From: Hymenolepis diminuta
Lineage: Eukaryota; Platyhelminthes; Cestoda; Cyclophyllidea; Hymenolepididae
Reading direction: 5' to 3'
DNA: 64,000 nucleotides
Assembly (NCBI GenBank): GCA_900708905.1
Contig: CAADRB010000077.1
Span: forward strand, 151,326-215,325
The notes beneath the pieces are model-generated. The model was not told where the DNA came from, made no database searches, and saw only the letters and a program-made list of their open reading frames with translations. Every line of letters starts with the position of its first letter. Within the stretch, counting starts at the first letter, position 1. A program made the translations under genes and the position numbers. Positions 10,861 through 21,672 of this stretch are shown here, piece by piece.

Positions 10861-10965
10861 TCAAATCCGGCTGATATACAAAGTGGCAAAATTTGAAGCT
10901 TTCACTAGATAGGCTCCATGGTACCAAGATGAACGTAGAATAACGCTTTCTAAATGAGTTTTCAG

Positions 10966-11945
10966 TTTCACATCAAAAGGGGCGCGTCTGTCCTTTATCA
11001 TATCCGGGAGAGGTGACACTTGACCCGTTGAGATATGCATCAGGTCAACTCTTTTTGAGTCAGGATGGTTTTTACTTCGCCAACCACCGATCAAAACCAG
11101 TTTTTCTGATATCGAAAAAGACAAGTATTCACCATTTCTAATATTTTATAAATAGGAAGGGGTAGAGGAACTCACCTTGAAATGTAAATACATTCACGCA
11201 TTCTCCTTCGTGTAGTTGGAGTTCAATCTGCACTTCGGAACATTTGAGGTTGAAAATATGCAACTGTTTGAGTTGTGCTGGATAACCTAAAATATTCCAC
11301 TAATCAATTTCGATCATTCAAGCAATTCACTTATTTTCAGCTGCTTCTAGTTACCACTCACTTGGCACACAAAACTGAGTGCACCTGTCAACGAGTGCTT
11401 TTGCTTTGGAGATTGTGTGACAGAAGATGTAATCTGAGGGCGACTGCTGGTGATAAAATTCAATGCCGCCATGTGCATATTCCACGGCAGCATTAACTAC
11501 TCTATTGAAAGCATAAAGTTCAGCAAATCGCAATCAGCTCACTCATGGGGAAACCTCGACAATCGACATGGACAATGTCATTACCAATTAAATGTTTCCT
11601 GAAAGGAGGAAAGGAGGCAGAAAGCACGATGAGATGTGCACCCACCTCCTCAGCTTCCTTAGCCAAACAGGGGGAAATTTAATTTTCACCAATTTGCTGA
11701 CTCACATTAATGAAAATGTGAAGACGTCGAGCACGCATACCACGAGAGCGTGAAAAGCATTCCTAATTTGCTTCTGGATTGACAATTTCAAGGGTTTTCA
11801 TCAGATGAGCGTTTTGTGAATTGCGATATGCAAACTCTCCATTTTTAAACTTTGGTTCTTCTTGAAATGCACATGAAATTCGCAAAGTGATTGGGTTTTG
11901 CTGATGAGGCACTGCACCCCCCAGTAACTGAGAATTCACTGTCAA
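10966..11945 (-). pseudogene. Kelch-like locus F: E1-E3 joined to E6-E7, BACK deleted
   Basis: Minus-strand exons: E1 11706-11801 (6 nt short, with a TAG in the ..NPEAN-stop context), E2 11543-~11663 (one base lost near its end, acceptor TTAG changed to TTGG), E3 11362-11501 (one base short), then intron 3 runs directly into the E6 tail (11176-~11262) and E7 (about 10966-11105, degenerate 3' half). E4 and E5 are deleted, and the junction is out of frame. E7 starts well (LVLIGGWRSKNHPDSKRVD) and then loses homology. This is a dead copy showing exon loss by recombination. Confidence 0.75.
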
Positions 11946-12160
11946 TCAATAGTGGAAATTGTGGCTTTGAAATCACCTCAAATTCACTCAAGTTTGCACT
12001 CATTTGCTGAGTTAATCTATTTACAGTAGGAACAATCCTCACCTCAACGCAGTATTTGTCAAAATACTAACCGAAATAGGCAGAGAATATAGTGGAGGAA
12101 GGAATAGAAAAATATCTTCTCCATTACGGGGTACATAAAGAGGCAAATTCTCACAATGCC
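11946..12160 (-). promoter_or_regulatory. Conserved block upstream of locus F
   Basis: This is the reverse complement of the block upstream of locus C (3870-4080), with the same tags (gtatttgtcaaaatac, attacggggtacataaagag). A TGTAAATAGAT element lies near 12010-12030 on the minus strand at the place where locus R has ATAAATAGAT. A promoter role is inferred from position only. Confidence 0.35.
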
Positions 12161-12324
12161 ACCGGTTTTGCTTTGCTCATTTCCACTTGTCCTTCATTGA
12201 TCAGACCAATTGCACAGTGATTGCTATATTTAGCTGCTCTGAAGTCAAACGGTCACGACGGAATGTGTCTAAAGCAACCTTAACTCATCTGCTTTATTAT
12301 TTTGGGGAGGATTTAGAAGTGTCT

Positions 12325-12900
12325 TCCTTTTCCCCGTTTTGTGGCTCTCTTTGTTAACACACTACATGGATATTTCACGCTCCAAAGTTCACATCTTGGG
12401 GTTTGTCTCCGGGGCAGCAGTTTTAAGTGTTATCGACTTCTCAAGTGCTGGCATATAAAATGTATATTTTAAGGGGTCTGACCCCTCTTGGTGTGTTTTA
12501 TTCCAAGTGAATAGCAGATTTGAATTTTCGAGAAATTTTATCTGGTAATTACTTCCAATCCCACTGAAGTAAGCTATTTTCCTATTCTCATCTTCCGATG
12601 CGGGCTGGGAAACTCGAATTTTGTTTCCTCCTCTATGAGGCATACAAAGGGCAACTCAATTGATGTTTCTTGAAATATTTTGCAAATTCATTTCGATTCC
12701 TGATTTTACTGTTTCATTTTCACACGAAGCATCAATTTGCCTTCACTTTTGTTTCATTTGTTTAGTGGAGTTTGTCGGGGCGCTCCATTGAATTGGAAAG
12801 TGGCCGAAAATAGGTTGGTGGGTGTCAATCTCACATTCTCTTCTCTCAATCTGTCGGCCTTCTACCTCCTTCCTATCTTTCTCTTTCCTTATTGAAATAA
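12325..12900 (+). pseudogene. R4: degenerate E8 tail, intron 8 and E9-like piece
   Basis: The block recurs at 31985-32210 and 49840-50130 (direct) and 20500-20960 (inverted). Near 12765-12815 it carries an E9 relative (..SIELESGRK) that follows TTTAG, but the following donor is TAGGTT, not GTAAGT. The first ~40 bases resemble the end of E8. A minus-strand open frame at 12389-12643 lies wholly in the intron-like part and is broken in the 20.7 kb copy, so it is not called as a gene. Confidence 0.5.
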
Positions 12901-12959
12901 ACACAATCACCTTAACTGCATGAACAAGAGCCTTTTTGCAGAATACTGATAATAAATAT

Positions 12960-13355
12960 AAACTTATTTCGGTGGATTGCATTCGAGTTGGTTCAGCGTG
13001 AGCAGTCGAATCCTCAGCGGGATTAGTTCCACACACCACGTTCAACACAACTCTTCTGTTTGATCATTTCAAGTTCCACTGAAAAGGGTAATCAGAGAGT
13101 GAGGGAGAAGGTGTTCGTTCATTTGCAGAATAATTGCACACTGAAGTGTAAAATGAGTTAAAATTGTTATCCGCTTCAAAACGTCAATGCAGGGGATAAA
13201 TTGTTATATTTAATTGAGGTCACCGGTCCCATCAAGTAACATTGTCAGATAAGGAAATTGGGATGAAGAAGGACGTATTCGTAGAGCAATCGAAATGGAA
13301 TCAAGGAAAGGGAGGTGGGACCACACAACAGGGCAATTAATCTGTGAACATGTTT
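12960..13355. repeat. Inverted repeat R3, right arm
   Basis: Reverse complement of 3475-3870. Together with the blocks at 3880-4080 and 11946-12160, it shows that about 600 bp of upstream DNA of loci C and F were duplicated in opposite orientation. Confidence 0.6.
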
Positions 13356-13489
13356 GTTTGGTGCGCCTTACGATAACAACCACAAACTTTTAGAATTTCC
13401 TGAGTTGTAAATAATTTTCATTGTGAACGTGGTAAAATTCAATATATAACGTATATAAATGACATATAAATGACAACGTATTTAACGTA

Positions 13490-13720
13490 GTGAATGATTT
13501 CATATGTCTTGGTCCTCCAGTGAATTACAAAGGTCTAGATGATGGAGGTGTGAAACTGGATATTATAAATCTTGAAGGACGGAAAGTGAAACTGACACCT
13601 ATTTTAAGATAGAAGGTGTTGTCGATTCGTTCAGCCCATTTCTACAGTGGTTGACAGCCGATGAAGGGCTGTTGAGAACAGTGTTCGAAGAACGGTGAAT
13701 GAACAACAACCATTTCGAGA
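13490..13720 (+). pseudogene. Fragment of an unrecognised gene, relative of 52.2 kb
   Basis: It translates to pieces such as NDFICLGPPVNYKGL and VKLDI, followed by LTADEGLLRTVFEER-stop after a possible acceptor (TTTCTACAG). The same two pieces occur at 52206-52560 in the same order. Here the first piece ends in TAG after LTPILR. The family is not one I recognise, and it is not kelch. Confidence 0.4.
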
Positions 13721-13903
13721 ATGCCCATTTTCTATAGATAAATAAGTAAGAGTTCTTTATTTATTTGCAGCATCTTATATTGAAGTTCGCGATCATGGAG
13801 CAGAACACGAGATGCGCATCAGTAATGAATCTCATCGGCCTTCTGTGGTTGAGTAAACTATTTTCATTGGTTCCTACAATTTGCACCTTCACAACCGGGG
13901 GTC

Positions 13904-14149
13904 CTACAAATTTGAGAACATCTCGTGGATCATGATTAACCCGTAACGAAATGCAATTTTGCGAATGGCCTTTAGATTCACTTCCTGTATGAACTCTTCT
14001 TGTGCATATTCCTTCATCAAGTTTTCCGGTCCAATCTGTGCTGCACATCTTTGAATTTGCCATAATTGCGTCCACGCGTTTTGGCTTTTGTGAGCACAAA
14101 CCACTGCCACTGAACAACTTGGCATTTGACTTACATTCATTTTAAGCAA
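13904..14149 (-). CDS. Unrecognised exon-like frame
   Basis: A minus-strand frame of 81 codons, rich in charged and helical residues (NLMKEYAQEEFIQEVNL, FRYGLIMIHEMF), looks more protein-like than the surrounding frames. A W..A..L...FI spacing vaguely recalls the start of a BACK domain, but the match is too weak to assign. Bases 14100-14160 recur near 15665-15730. The frame has no obvious start or splice partners, so it may be one exon of a lost gene. Confidence 0.25.
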   Translation of the reverse strand: MLKMNVSQMPSCSVAVVCAHKSQNAWTQLWQIQRCAAQIGPENLMKEYAQEEFIQEVNLKAIRKIAFRYGLIMIHEMFSNL

Positions 14150-14179
14150 TGTTACATCGTCTCCATTGACTTGAAATAT

Positions 14180-14330
14180 TTCATATCAGATTGTGAAGAC
14201 ACAATCTACTTTTCAAAAAGAGCTTCATTTTATGTGATTGACTGCTTACAACGGAGAAGTACGAGCCGCAAGTCACACCCTTCAGCAAATGCTTTGTTAT
14301 GACTACGAAGCTTTGTCAGCCTGTGTGAAA
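14180..14330. repeat. R5 short copy (inverted)
   Basis: It contains 'gattgactgcttacaacgga' and 'tgaagacacaatctac', the core of the dispersed R5 block found at six places in the window. Confidence 0.55.
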
Positions 14331-14539
14331 ACTCGTTTTTGGGAATGTGAATGAAACGGTTTAAGAAAATCAAAATCACTTGACGAATTGATTTGACACT
14401 CAAAAGATGCTTCCCAAAGTTAAAATTTAAAATGGTTCGTAGATAATTACATCAAAAAGTGGTACCAATTTCCACAGAAAATGCTCGATTTAGGATATTT
14501 AGGAGTGGATTAGGATTTCCGAGACGACTTTGTTGTCCA

Positions 14540-14644
14540 TTCGTTTCACCTGAACAAATGTTGGAACTTGATGTTACGCAGCTGGATCGAATTGTAGAAT
14601 GGACAACACTGAAAGAACGAGCACCCGTGAAAGAGGAATTATAA
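14540..14644 (+). pseudogene. Unrecognised duplicated exon (33 kb partner)
   Basis: The frame EQMLELDVTQL..IVEWTTLKERAPVKEE is nearly identical to the minus-strand frame at about 32840-32998. Here it ends in TAA right after KEEL, while the partner continues for about 16 more codons. Conservation of the frame between copies suggests that it was coding, but I do not recognise the family. Confidence 0.35.
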
Positions 14645-14839
14645 ACACGTCTTAGTGAAAATGAAAAAAGCAGACACTTTTGAATACTTTGGGGCCTGAG
14701 ATAGCGAAGGGCAGATTTCGAAGTAATATGCAGCTCTATTTGATAAACATAATCTAGCGAAATGATGGATTGATGAAGCGTCAGACCATCTCCTTGCAGC
14801 TGCATGCCAGGTATTTGCCCATAGCCATAGTTCAAATGT

Positions 14840-15780
14840 GCCAGCTGTTAAGGTCTTTGACTGGTTGGATGTTGAAGCCCACCATTAAGGCAGGTAGGTG
14901 TTGTCATTGAGCTCCAGCATCTGCGACTAATTTGTGAAGTTAATCTGGTTATGACAAGTGTCAACCCACCTATTTCTACTCCCACGTCCTCAAGTCCTTT
15001 CCTTCTATTCTACGGTTTCTATATTCCTCGTGATTCCAGTCTTCATTTTCCTTTATTACCCGATTAGTTAAAACTGCTCACTTTATTTGCAGAAAGAGTT
15101 AAAATTTTCCATTGAAAAGTCAATGAAATTTGTTCAATGTAGAAATTCTGCATTTGGCAACGAAGTAGCAGATTTTGGGAAAACTAGGCATTAAAAAAAT
15201 GAAAGAAGTGGTTGGTTAATAGTAGTGAAATCAAAGTAAGTACCAGTTCAACTTGGCGTGCTTGGGAGGTCAAGAACAAACACCATCGAAATTCACGTGA
15301 GAGGCCTGACAGACATTCTCCAGACAGACTGCAGTTGGCAACACGACAACAGCTTTTCTCATGCGGAAACTAGTTAATGGCACTGCTCTAACATTGCACT
15401 GAGCCTCAATAATCTTCTTGGAAGTCAAGTGGATGCAGACAAGTACAACTAACCTCTAGCAGAGCCCTCTAGTACGAATTGTCAGCGAGAGCAAAGTAGA
15501 CTAAGCGAAAGTAGTGAGACGACAGAATATTATTTGGCAGAGTGGAGGGAGAAGGAGAGATAAATAGAGGCACAATTTCAAATTTCATAGGAAATGGAGA
15601 AATCCAAATTGAGGGAGTGGAATAGGGAAGTGGGCAGGGTGTATAGATGTGGTTACAACACCAATACAACTGCCACTGAACATCTTAGCATTTGACTTTC
15701 ATTCACTTTAAGGAATGTTAAATTTTGTTTTCAATTGCCACGGAAACGGATGACTGACTAGCCTTTACGATGTGTCTTTA
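14840..15780. other. Intergenic; R1-related piece only
   Basis: About 15420-15670 is related to 300-840 at the left edge. Nothing else could be supported. Confidence 0.35.
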
Positions 15781-15784
15781 TCGA

Positions 15785-16120
15785 TGGGTTGATGTTGACG
15801 TGGGTGCTTCAGGAAGGCACGTTTCCTTTTACTTTTGCTATGCGCTATTCATCATGCCACTGAATGCAAAAATGGAAACCATATGAGGGCAAATAAAGGG
15901 AGCAGTTTTGCTGTAATTCAGAATGTTGTTAACGCATCCCTCTTTCCACTTTCCAAAGTAGTATTGACTTGGGGAATGGAAAAGTGGAAATGGAGTAAGG
16001 AAGATGACAAATCAAAGCCCTTCTAGCTTTTAATATTTCCTTAGTGAAGGAATGTTTATTTTGACAAGAAATAGTAATTGAAATTACATTTCCGATCAAA
16101 ATCAACTCCCAAATGTAAAC
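15785..16120. repeat. Dispersed repeat R6
   Basis: The stretch with 'agggagcagttttgctgtaa' and 'gtggaaatggagtaaggaa' recurs at 32630-32860 (direct) and 18525-18665 (inverted). Short open frames on both strands have no recognisable content. Confidence 0.55.
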
Positions 16121-16159
16121 TTGAAATGGTGAAAGTCGACTCATTTGGCCATTCGATCA

Positions 16160-16700
16160 TATATCTGAAGTAGTCCAGAAGTATCGGCTACTGATCCAGG
16201 ACATGCGGCAATTTCACCTCTAGTACCGTAATTAACCTTCTCCAAATTCGCAACCTGAGAAGCGCTTGATGCGAGTGAGCAGTGGTAACAGGAAATGCGG
16301 GAAAAATGCAAGAGACGTCATTAACTGCTTTCTGAAAGGGAAGAAATATGTTGAGTACACATGTCAATTGTTTTCAATATGAGAACCCTTCCATAAGATT
16401 AGAAGCAGAGCTCCTAAACTTGCTTCGCTTCATTTGTCCAAATGTTCATATTCACACTTCACAATTTAATTGTCGAAGATAAAACTGAGGCCGCAGGTAT
16501 CAATTTCCCATCACTAAATAAAATATGCAAATCCCCTTGGAGCTACTATTGAAAACAAAATAATATTGAAAAAAGGGAAAAGTTTTCAATTATCACGAAA
16601 TTCCATGTAACATCGCATGGCTGCACCCGAATAAGTTTGTGAATTTTATGTTAGTGATATCAGTTTTCTACTTACATTATTTAAGTAGACTCGAATATGG
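16160..16700. repeat. Repeats R11 and R13
   Basis: About 16160-16330 (..cttgatgcgagtg..) recurs near 31020-31140 and 40215-40340. About 16380-16700 (aaatatgcaaatccccttgg) recurs at 34050-34440, with its end also at 40380-40450. Confidence 0.55.
16667..16690. repeat. Hairpin palindrome TCTACTT..AAGTAGA
   Basis: A 7-8 bp inverted repeat around an AT-rich loop. The same hairpin is perfect over 8 bp at 34329-34353 (GTCTACTT and AAGTAGAC) and near-perfect at 40416-40440. Confidence 0.4.
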
Positions 16701-16899
16701 CATTGTTATTTGATTAAGCTTAAGATTTGGTGATAGAATTGGGGAGAATCAGGAACGATTCCCAAAACGAAAACGAGGTGTACATCGCGTGTCTCAGAAG
16801 GTCAGTTTTTATCCTCAATTGGTAAATAGTCTGGAGATGAATCTAGAAGTGTACGAACAAACTGAAAGTTTTTAATTTACTTGTACAAGTATATTTGCC

Positions 16900-17121
16900 A
16901 ATCTCCAACCTTCTTCCTCCATGACCCTTGCTTTATTTCTGTTAGCGTTTTGACAAATTCCGCGTATGAGGTGGAAATTGTTCCTTCTACAAATAGATTA
17001 ACTCAGCAAACGAGTGCAAACTTGAGTGAATTTGAGGTGATTTCAAGGTTAAACTCATGATACTCAAAGCCACAATTTCTACTACTGATTGACAGTGAAT
17101 TCTCAGTTACTGGGTGGTGCA
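16900..17121 (+). promoter_or_regulatory. Conserved block upstream of locus G
   Basis: It matches the blocks before loci C and R, including 'aaatagattaactcagcaaa' near 16986 and the segment running up to the GTG/ATG position of the upstream frame. A promoter role is inferred from its repeated position. Confidence 0.35.
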
Positions 17122-17515
17122 GTGCCTCGTTGCCAAAACCCAATCACTTTGCAAAATTCATGTGCATTTCAAGCAGAATCAAAGTTTAAAAATTTAGAGC
17201 TTGTACATCGCAATTCACATGATTGTCATCTGCAGACCAAACGCAGCTTGATGAACAAGCTTGAAATTATCAATCCAGACACAATCTCAGAATGCTTTTC
17301 ACGCTTTCGTGGAATGCGTGTTCGACGAAAACGCCCTGACATTTTCATTAATGTGAGTCACCAAATTTGAGAAATTCAATCTCTCCCTATTAGACTAAGG
17401 AAGGTGAGGAGGTGGGTGCACATCTCATCGTGCTTTCAGCCTCCTTCCCTGTATTCAGGAAACATTTGAGTGGTAATGACGTTGTCCACTTCCGATTGTC
17501 GAGATTTCTCCATCA
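17122..17515 (+). pseudogene. Kelch-like locus G: E1-E2 5' fragment
   Basis: E1 (17251-17352, 34 codons from MNKLEIINPD) and E2 (17394-17515, 122 nt) are both open, with good GTGAGT/TTAG and GTGAGC splice sites 41 bp apart. They encode only the first half of BTB (RRKRPDIFIN and GEEVGAHLIVLSASFPVFRK). After 17520 homology switches to unrelated DNA that also follows the E2 remnant at 41.3 kb, here in inverted order. The upstream frame begins with GTG at 17122. As it stands it could encode only half a BTB fold. Confidence 0.7.
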
Positions 17516-17834
17516 GTGAGCATGTTGACTTGGGAGCCTGTTGAGCTCCGCACATTTCACTATTCCACTTTATGAAACAAAGAACCATTCGGTGATCCAA
17601 ATTCATTCAGATGTTGGAATAAAAATAATTCAATATTTGAAGCACAATCGAATGTCAACTTGTCAACACAAATGTAATTAAATTTAAAATGATACAGACA
17701 TCGAACTTTAAAAACGAAAACAATTTGTAGAACTCATTTAAACTTCTTATGATTAGCGATGGTGAAGAGAAGGGTACCTCATTTGAGTGCCCTGCATATT
17801 TATGAAGAGAAAGTGGTTTACTTTTTGAAGACAA

Positions 17835-18321
17835 AACTCCAGCGTCTGACACCACGGCACTTATTTTGGAGGTTGTGTGCCAGAAGGCATAATATGACGG
17901 CTCCTTCTGCAAAGTGCAATTAGTTTACTCAAAGGAAAACCTCGACAATCGAACGTGGACAACGTCATTGCCAATCAAATGTTTACGAAACACTGGGAAA
18001 GAGGCTGAAGTCACCATAAGGTGTGCATCCACTTCTCCCAATTAGGAGAAGTTAAATTTTTTTCAATTTGCAGACCCACATTTATGAGAACGTCGACGAG
18101 TTCTCGCTGAACACGCATTTCACGGAAGTGTGAAAAACATTCTGAGATTGTGCCTGGGTTGATAATTTCAATTCCGTTCACGAGGCTACGCTTGTGACTT
18201 TCCATGTGCAAACTTGCCATCTTTAAGCTTCAGTTCTGCTTAAATGACGCATAAATGTGCAATGTGATAGAGTTTTGGAGGTGAGACATAAAGCTTCTAA
18301 CAACAGAGAAGCCAACGTCCA
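17835..18321 (-). pseudogene. Kelch-like locus H: degenerate E1-E3
   Basis: Minus-strand E1 (from 18080) keeps IEIINPGTISECFSHFREMR, but the ATG of MNNLEI is GTG and the upstream frame, which still starts with ATG (MSHLQNSITLHIYASF), has a stop after FKQN. E2 (17929-~18047) is open with a decayed acceptor. E3 has lost its first ~70 bases and fades out near 17835. H and V keep the upstream MSHLQ start and may represent an older state of the leader. Confidence 0.6.
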
Positions 18322-18329
18322 CTGTCATC

Positions 18330-19140
18330 ATCTCCTCTCTTCCTTAGCACGCTCTCCTCTTTATCTCTCTCACTATCTCCCTCCCGTTTCAAACTCGTTG
18401 TGGCTTCCTTGAATAAATTTGGTCTATTCAACTCTTGGTTTTCTGCCTCAAGATCGAAAATTAAACATTTAGAGTTGCAAAAGAAAAATTTAACAAGCCT
18501 GAAGAGTGTTGATTCGCCATCTTCCTTACTCCATTTCCACTTTCGCCATCCCCTAAGTCAATGCTTCTTTGGAAAGAGCAAAGAGGGATGCATTTGCATC
18601 ATTCTGAATTACAGCAAAACTGCTCCATTGTGCCCTTCTATGGTATTTCTTTCTCTTAAGGAAGTACATACGAATTAATCATGGGAAATATTTAATGTTG
18701 AATTATAGTGAAAGTGACAAATTAGTGAAACACAATTAGGGGAAGCATAATGACGAATGGAAAAGTAGGTCTGAACAGACGTTAATTTGAGCCAGCAATT
18801 TACTTGAATTACAGTCCTTCTTATTTCCAGCACTTACTCCTACGAAGGGCTTCTTCAAATACATTAATGACGCTTGTCTTCCATTTTGAAATCTTCTAAA
18901 AGGGACAACGAAAATGCTACTCCTTTAACCTTGACGGATTCGGGTTCACGCTTTCTCCTGCAATCAGGCAAATTTAGACTGATCGAGATTGACAGAGTGC
19001 AGTAGAGCGCTCACTTACAAGTTTAGAAGTGTACTCGCTCACCTTGACGGGTAAGTTGCGATCCAATGCTCTTGAAAATCAGAAATTTCCTTCACCAGCC
19101 ACACCAATCTCTTAGGAATTGAAGTCAATTTTCGAGGCCT
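18330..19140. repeat. Intergenic repeats, no gene
   Basis: About 18340-18450 resembles 8070-8160. About 18525-18665 is R6 inverted. About 18705-18835 matches 45125-45250 (named R15). No gene is supported. Confidence 0.45.
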
Positions 19141-19150
19141 TTAGGCAAAC

Positions 19151-19440
19151 CTCCATTCTACGAGTATTCCTATGGCCTCCACAAAGAGACCGATAATAAA
19201 ATCACGTGTAGCTTGAAGTTCCGTTAGTGAAACCATGTCCCGAAATGAAGTAGTGCGGGATGTTCGTGCTTCATCATTTCTCGACGCATTTCTCCACTCT
19301 AATACTGCCTTTACTTTCGATGTCGCCGACTTCTGTGACATCCGAGGACATCCAAGGAGGCTCATCAAGCCTTTTATCTCTGTACTCATATGGAAATGTC
19401 AAGATGTCCTAAATATCTCCCAGTTCATCGCCACTATCAA
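19151..19440 (-). pseudogene. Kelch-like locus I: isolated E4 (BACK) fragment
   Basis: Minus strand only: VAMNWEIFRTS-stop, then STEIKGLMSLLGCPRM..VEWR before GTTTGC. A CGA codon has become TGA. Homology begins abruptly at 19440, where repeat R2 takes over, and there is no neighbouring E3 or E5. Confidence 0.7.
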
Positions 19441-19446
19441 CACTTA

Positions 19447-20460
19447 TGTTCATGTTCCTTGCAAATACTTGCACACCTTCCACAGTGAGTTAGTGTAGAG
19501 GCATTCACCACTTCATTTTAGTCACCAGACAACCAATCATGTTGCAGGAGATGAAATGGGTATGAATGTAAGTGCACACAAATACTCCGTCGGTTCTGCA
19601 AGAAGTGGAGGTCAGAAAACTTCCTGTATCTAACAGGGCATTCCAATACAATTGCCTGCCTCCATGGATTGAGTTTAGCAATGAATTGTCAGTGAGTCGG
19701 TGACTGACCAGCCGTTCCCTCGTACTTGCTTAGATGACGTGTTGATACTGAGGCGAATCAAAAGGTGTTCATCGAAAGGTTTATGGAAAAGAGGTGATCG
19801 ATTGGTGTTTTGTCGAATCATTGGAAATGTGTATGGTTTGCATGAATTATATATCATAAGAAGTTTAAACTTGAATAAATGTGTCCCTGTTGTCCTTTTT
19901 AACAAATATTCATTCGGTTTTGGTACAAAAGAGCAGTTGGTCATCCTTCGTCATTTGATTGGGCAAATAATCCATTTCGAGGCTAATTCAGTGGAAGTAA
20001 GTGAAAGTAAATTCTCGAAAACACTTCAAAGTCCTGCTTTACCAATGTGAGACAAAGTTGGTTTTTTGAATGAATTGGTCGAGGTGAGGACAATCGAGTA
20101 GGTTCAACTTGTGCTGATAACTTCGGCAAACATTTGTTGATTTTTCGTCCACCAAGCTAGAGTGCCGTCTTTCATGTCCCTGTGACGCATAACCGCATCC
20201 TTCATGATTGAAAGCACCATCAATTTTCCCTTCCTATAACCGCCTTGTGTCATCTAAAATGTACATCTGTCCATGTCCTTACCCAAGTGACTCATATGAG
20301 GCTACCTTTGTTCCCCAACTGCTGTTTCACACGCAATAACAACGCATTCCTGTCAGTTACCAGCTTCTGGGCTTCCTCCTCATCTCCTCTCTACCTTAGC
20401 ACATTCTCCTCTCTATCTATCTCTCCCACCCGGTTCAACTTGTTCACAGTTTAATTGCCC
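19447..20460. repeat. Long direct repeat R2, copy 2
   Basis: This is the partner of 2565-3495. A ~100 bp insert at about 19740-19850 is an inverted piece of R1 (compare 236-302), which dates the insertion after the R2 duplication. Confidence 0.7.
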
Positions 20461-20504
20461 TTTTGGAAGGAAGGAGGTAGAAGGCCGCTAGATTGAGAAA
20501 AAGA

Positions 20505-21095
20505 ATGTAGGATTGACTCCCACCAGATTATTTTCGGTCACTTTCCAATTCAATGGAGCGCCCTGACAAACTCCACTAAACAAATGAAACAAAAGTGAAG
20601 GCAAATTGATGCTTTGTGTGAAAATGAAACAGTGAAATCAGGACTCGAAATGAATTAGCAAAATATTTCAAGAAACATCAATTGAGTTGCCCTTTGTATG
20701 CCTCATAGAGGAGGAAACAAAATTCGAGTTTCCCACCGCGCATCGGAAGATGAGAATAAGAAAATAGCTTCCTTCAGTGGAATTGGAGGTATTTATCAGA
20801 TATAATTTCTCTGAAAATTCAAATCTGACATTCACTTGGAATAAAACACACCAAGAGGGGTCAGACCCCTTAAAATATACATTTTATATGCCAGCACTTG
20901 AGAAGTTGATAACACTTAAAACTGCTGCCCTGGAGACGAACTCCAAAATGTGAACTGTGGAGCGTGAAATGTCTATGAAAAGTGTTAGCAAAGAGAGCTA
21001 CAAAACGGGGTCAAGGAGATCCGCTGACCGATTTCTGCAAATTTCAGCATATCCATCACGTCCACGTACACTCCACAGCCAACAACGTAGAAGGT
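20505..21095 (-). pseudogene. Kelch-like locus J: E8 fragment plus R4
   Basis: Minus strand: about 20985-21090 gives an E8 piece (YVVGCGVYVDVMDML) with stops after it. Then come the R4 intron-like block and an E9 relative near 20510-20560 (SIELESDRK) without a usable donor. It is a degenerate relative of the 12.4, 32 and 49.8 kb blocks. Confidence 0.5.
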
Positions 21096-21672
21096 GGGGC
21101 ATAGCAGCACCAACAAACAGGGAAGAAACCATCAGTCAATAGTGGAAATTGTGATTTTGAAATCTACCAAAAATGATCACCTCAATCTGTTCCCATTTAT
21201 TCACCTCTTGCGTTGAATTTGTCAAAATAATATCCACATTGAAGCAGAGGATGTGTTGGAGGAGCGATTGAAATTCCACTCCTCAACAGACTACGAAATT
21301 GAACTAGTTTTCATGATACAGGCGGGTTAGATTGGCTCACTTCCACTTCTTTTTCCCCTTCACTGCCCTAACCATATTCAAAGCGATTGGGAAAATGGAA
21401 AAGAAAGACTGGCAAATTAGCTTGTCTCATTTCTACTTCTCCTTCTTTCCCTCAATGGAAAAGAAAAACTTTTGAATCCCCTCCCAAATAATTAAGCAGA
21501 TGAGTTAAGGTTGCTTTAGACAAATTCCGTCGTGACCATTCGACCTCAGAGAAGCTAATTATGCCAATCAATGTGCAATTGATCTGACCAATGAAGGGCA
21601 AGAAGGGGAAGTGGAAATGAGCAAAGCAAAACCAAATGTATTGTGAGAACTTGCCTCTTTATGTACCCCGTA
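21096..21672. promoter_or_regulatory. Upstream-type blocks between loci J and K
   Basis: About 21130-21330 matches 48890-49160 in inverted orientation. About 21540-21672 (cctctttatgtaccccgtaatgg) is the E1-upstream block, here placed directly before the E4 piece of locus K. Confidence 0.4.

Noticed and set aside
12389..12643. 84-codon minus-strand frame duplicated at 20.7 kb
   Set aside because: It lies within the intron-like part of R4, and the second copy has stops and shifts.
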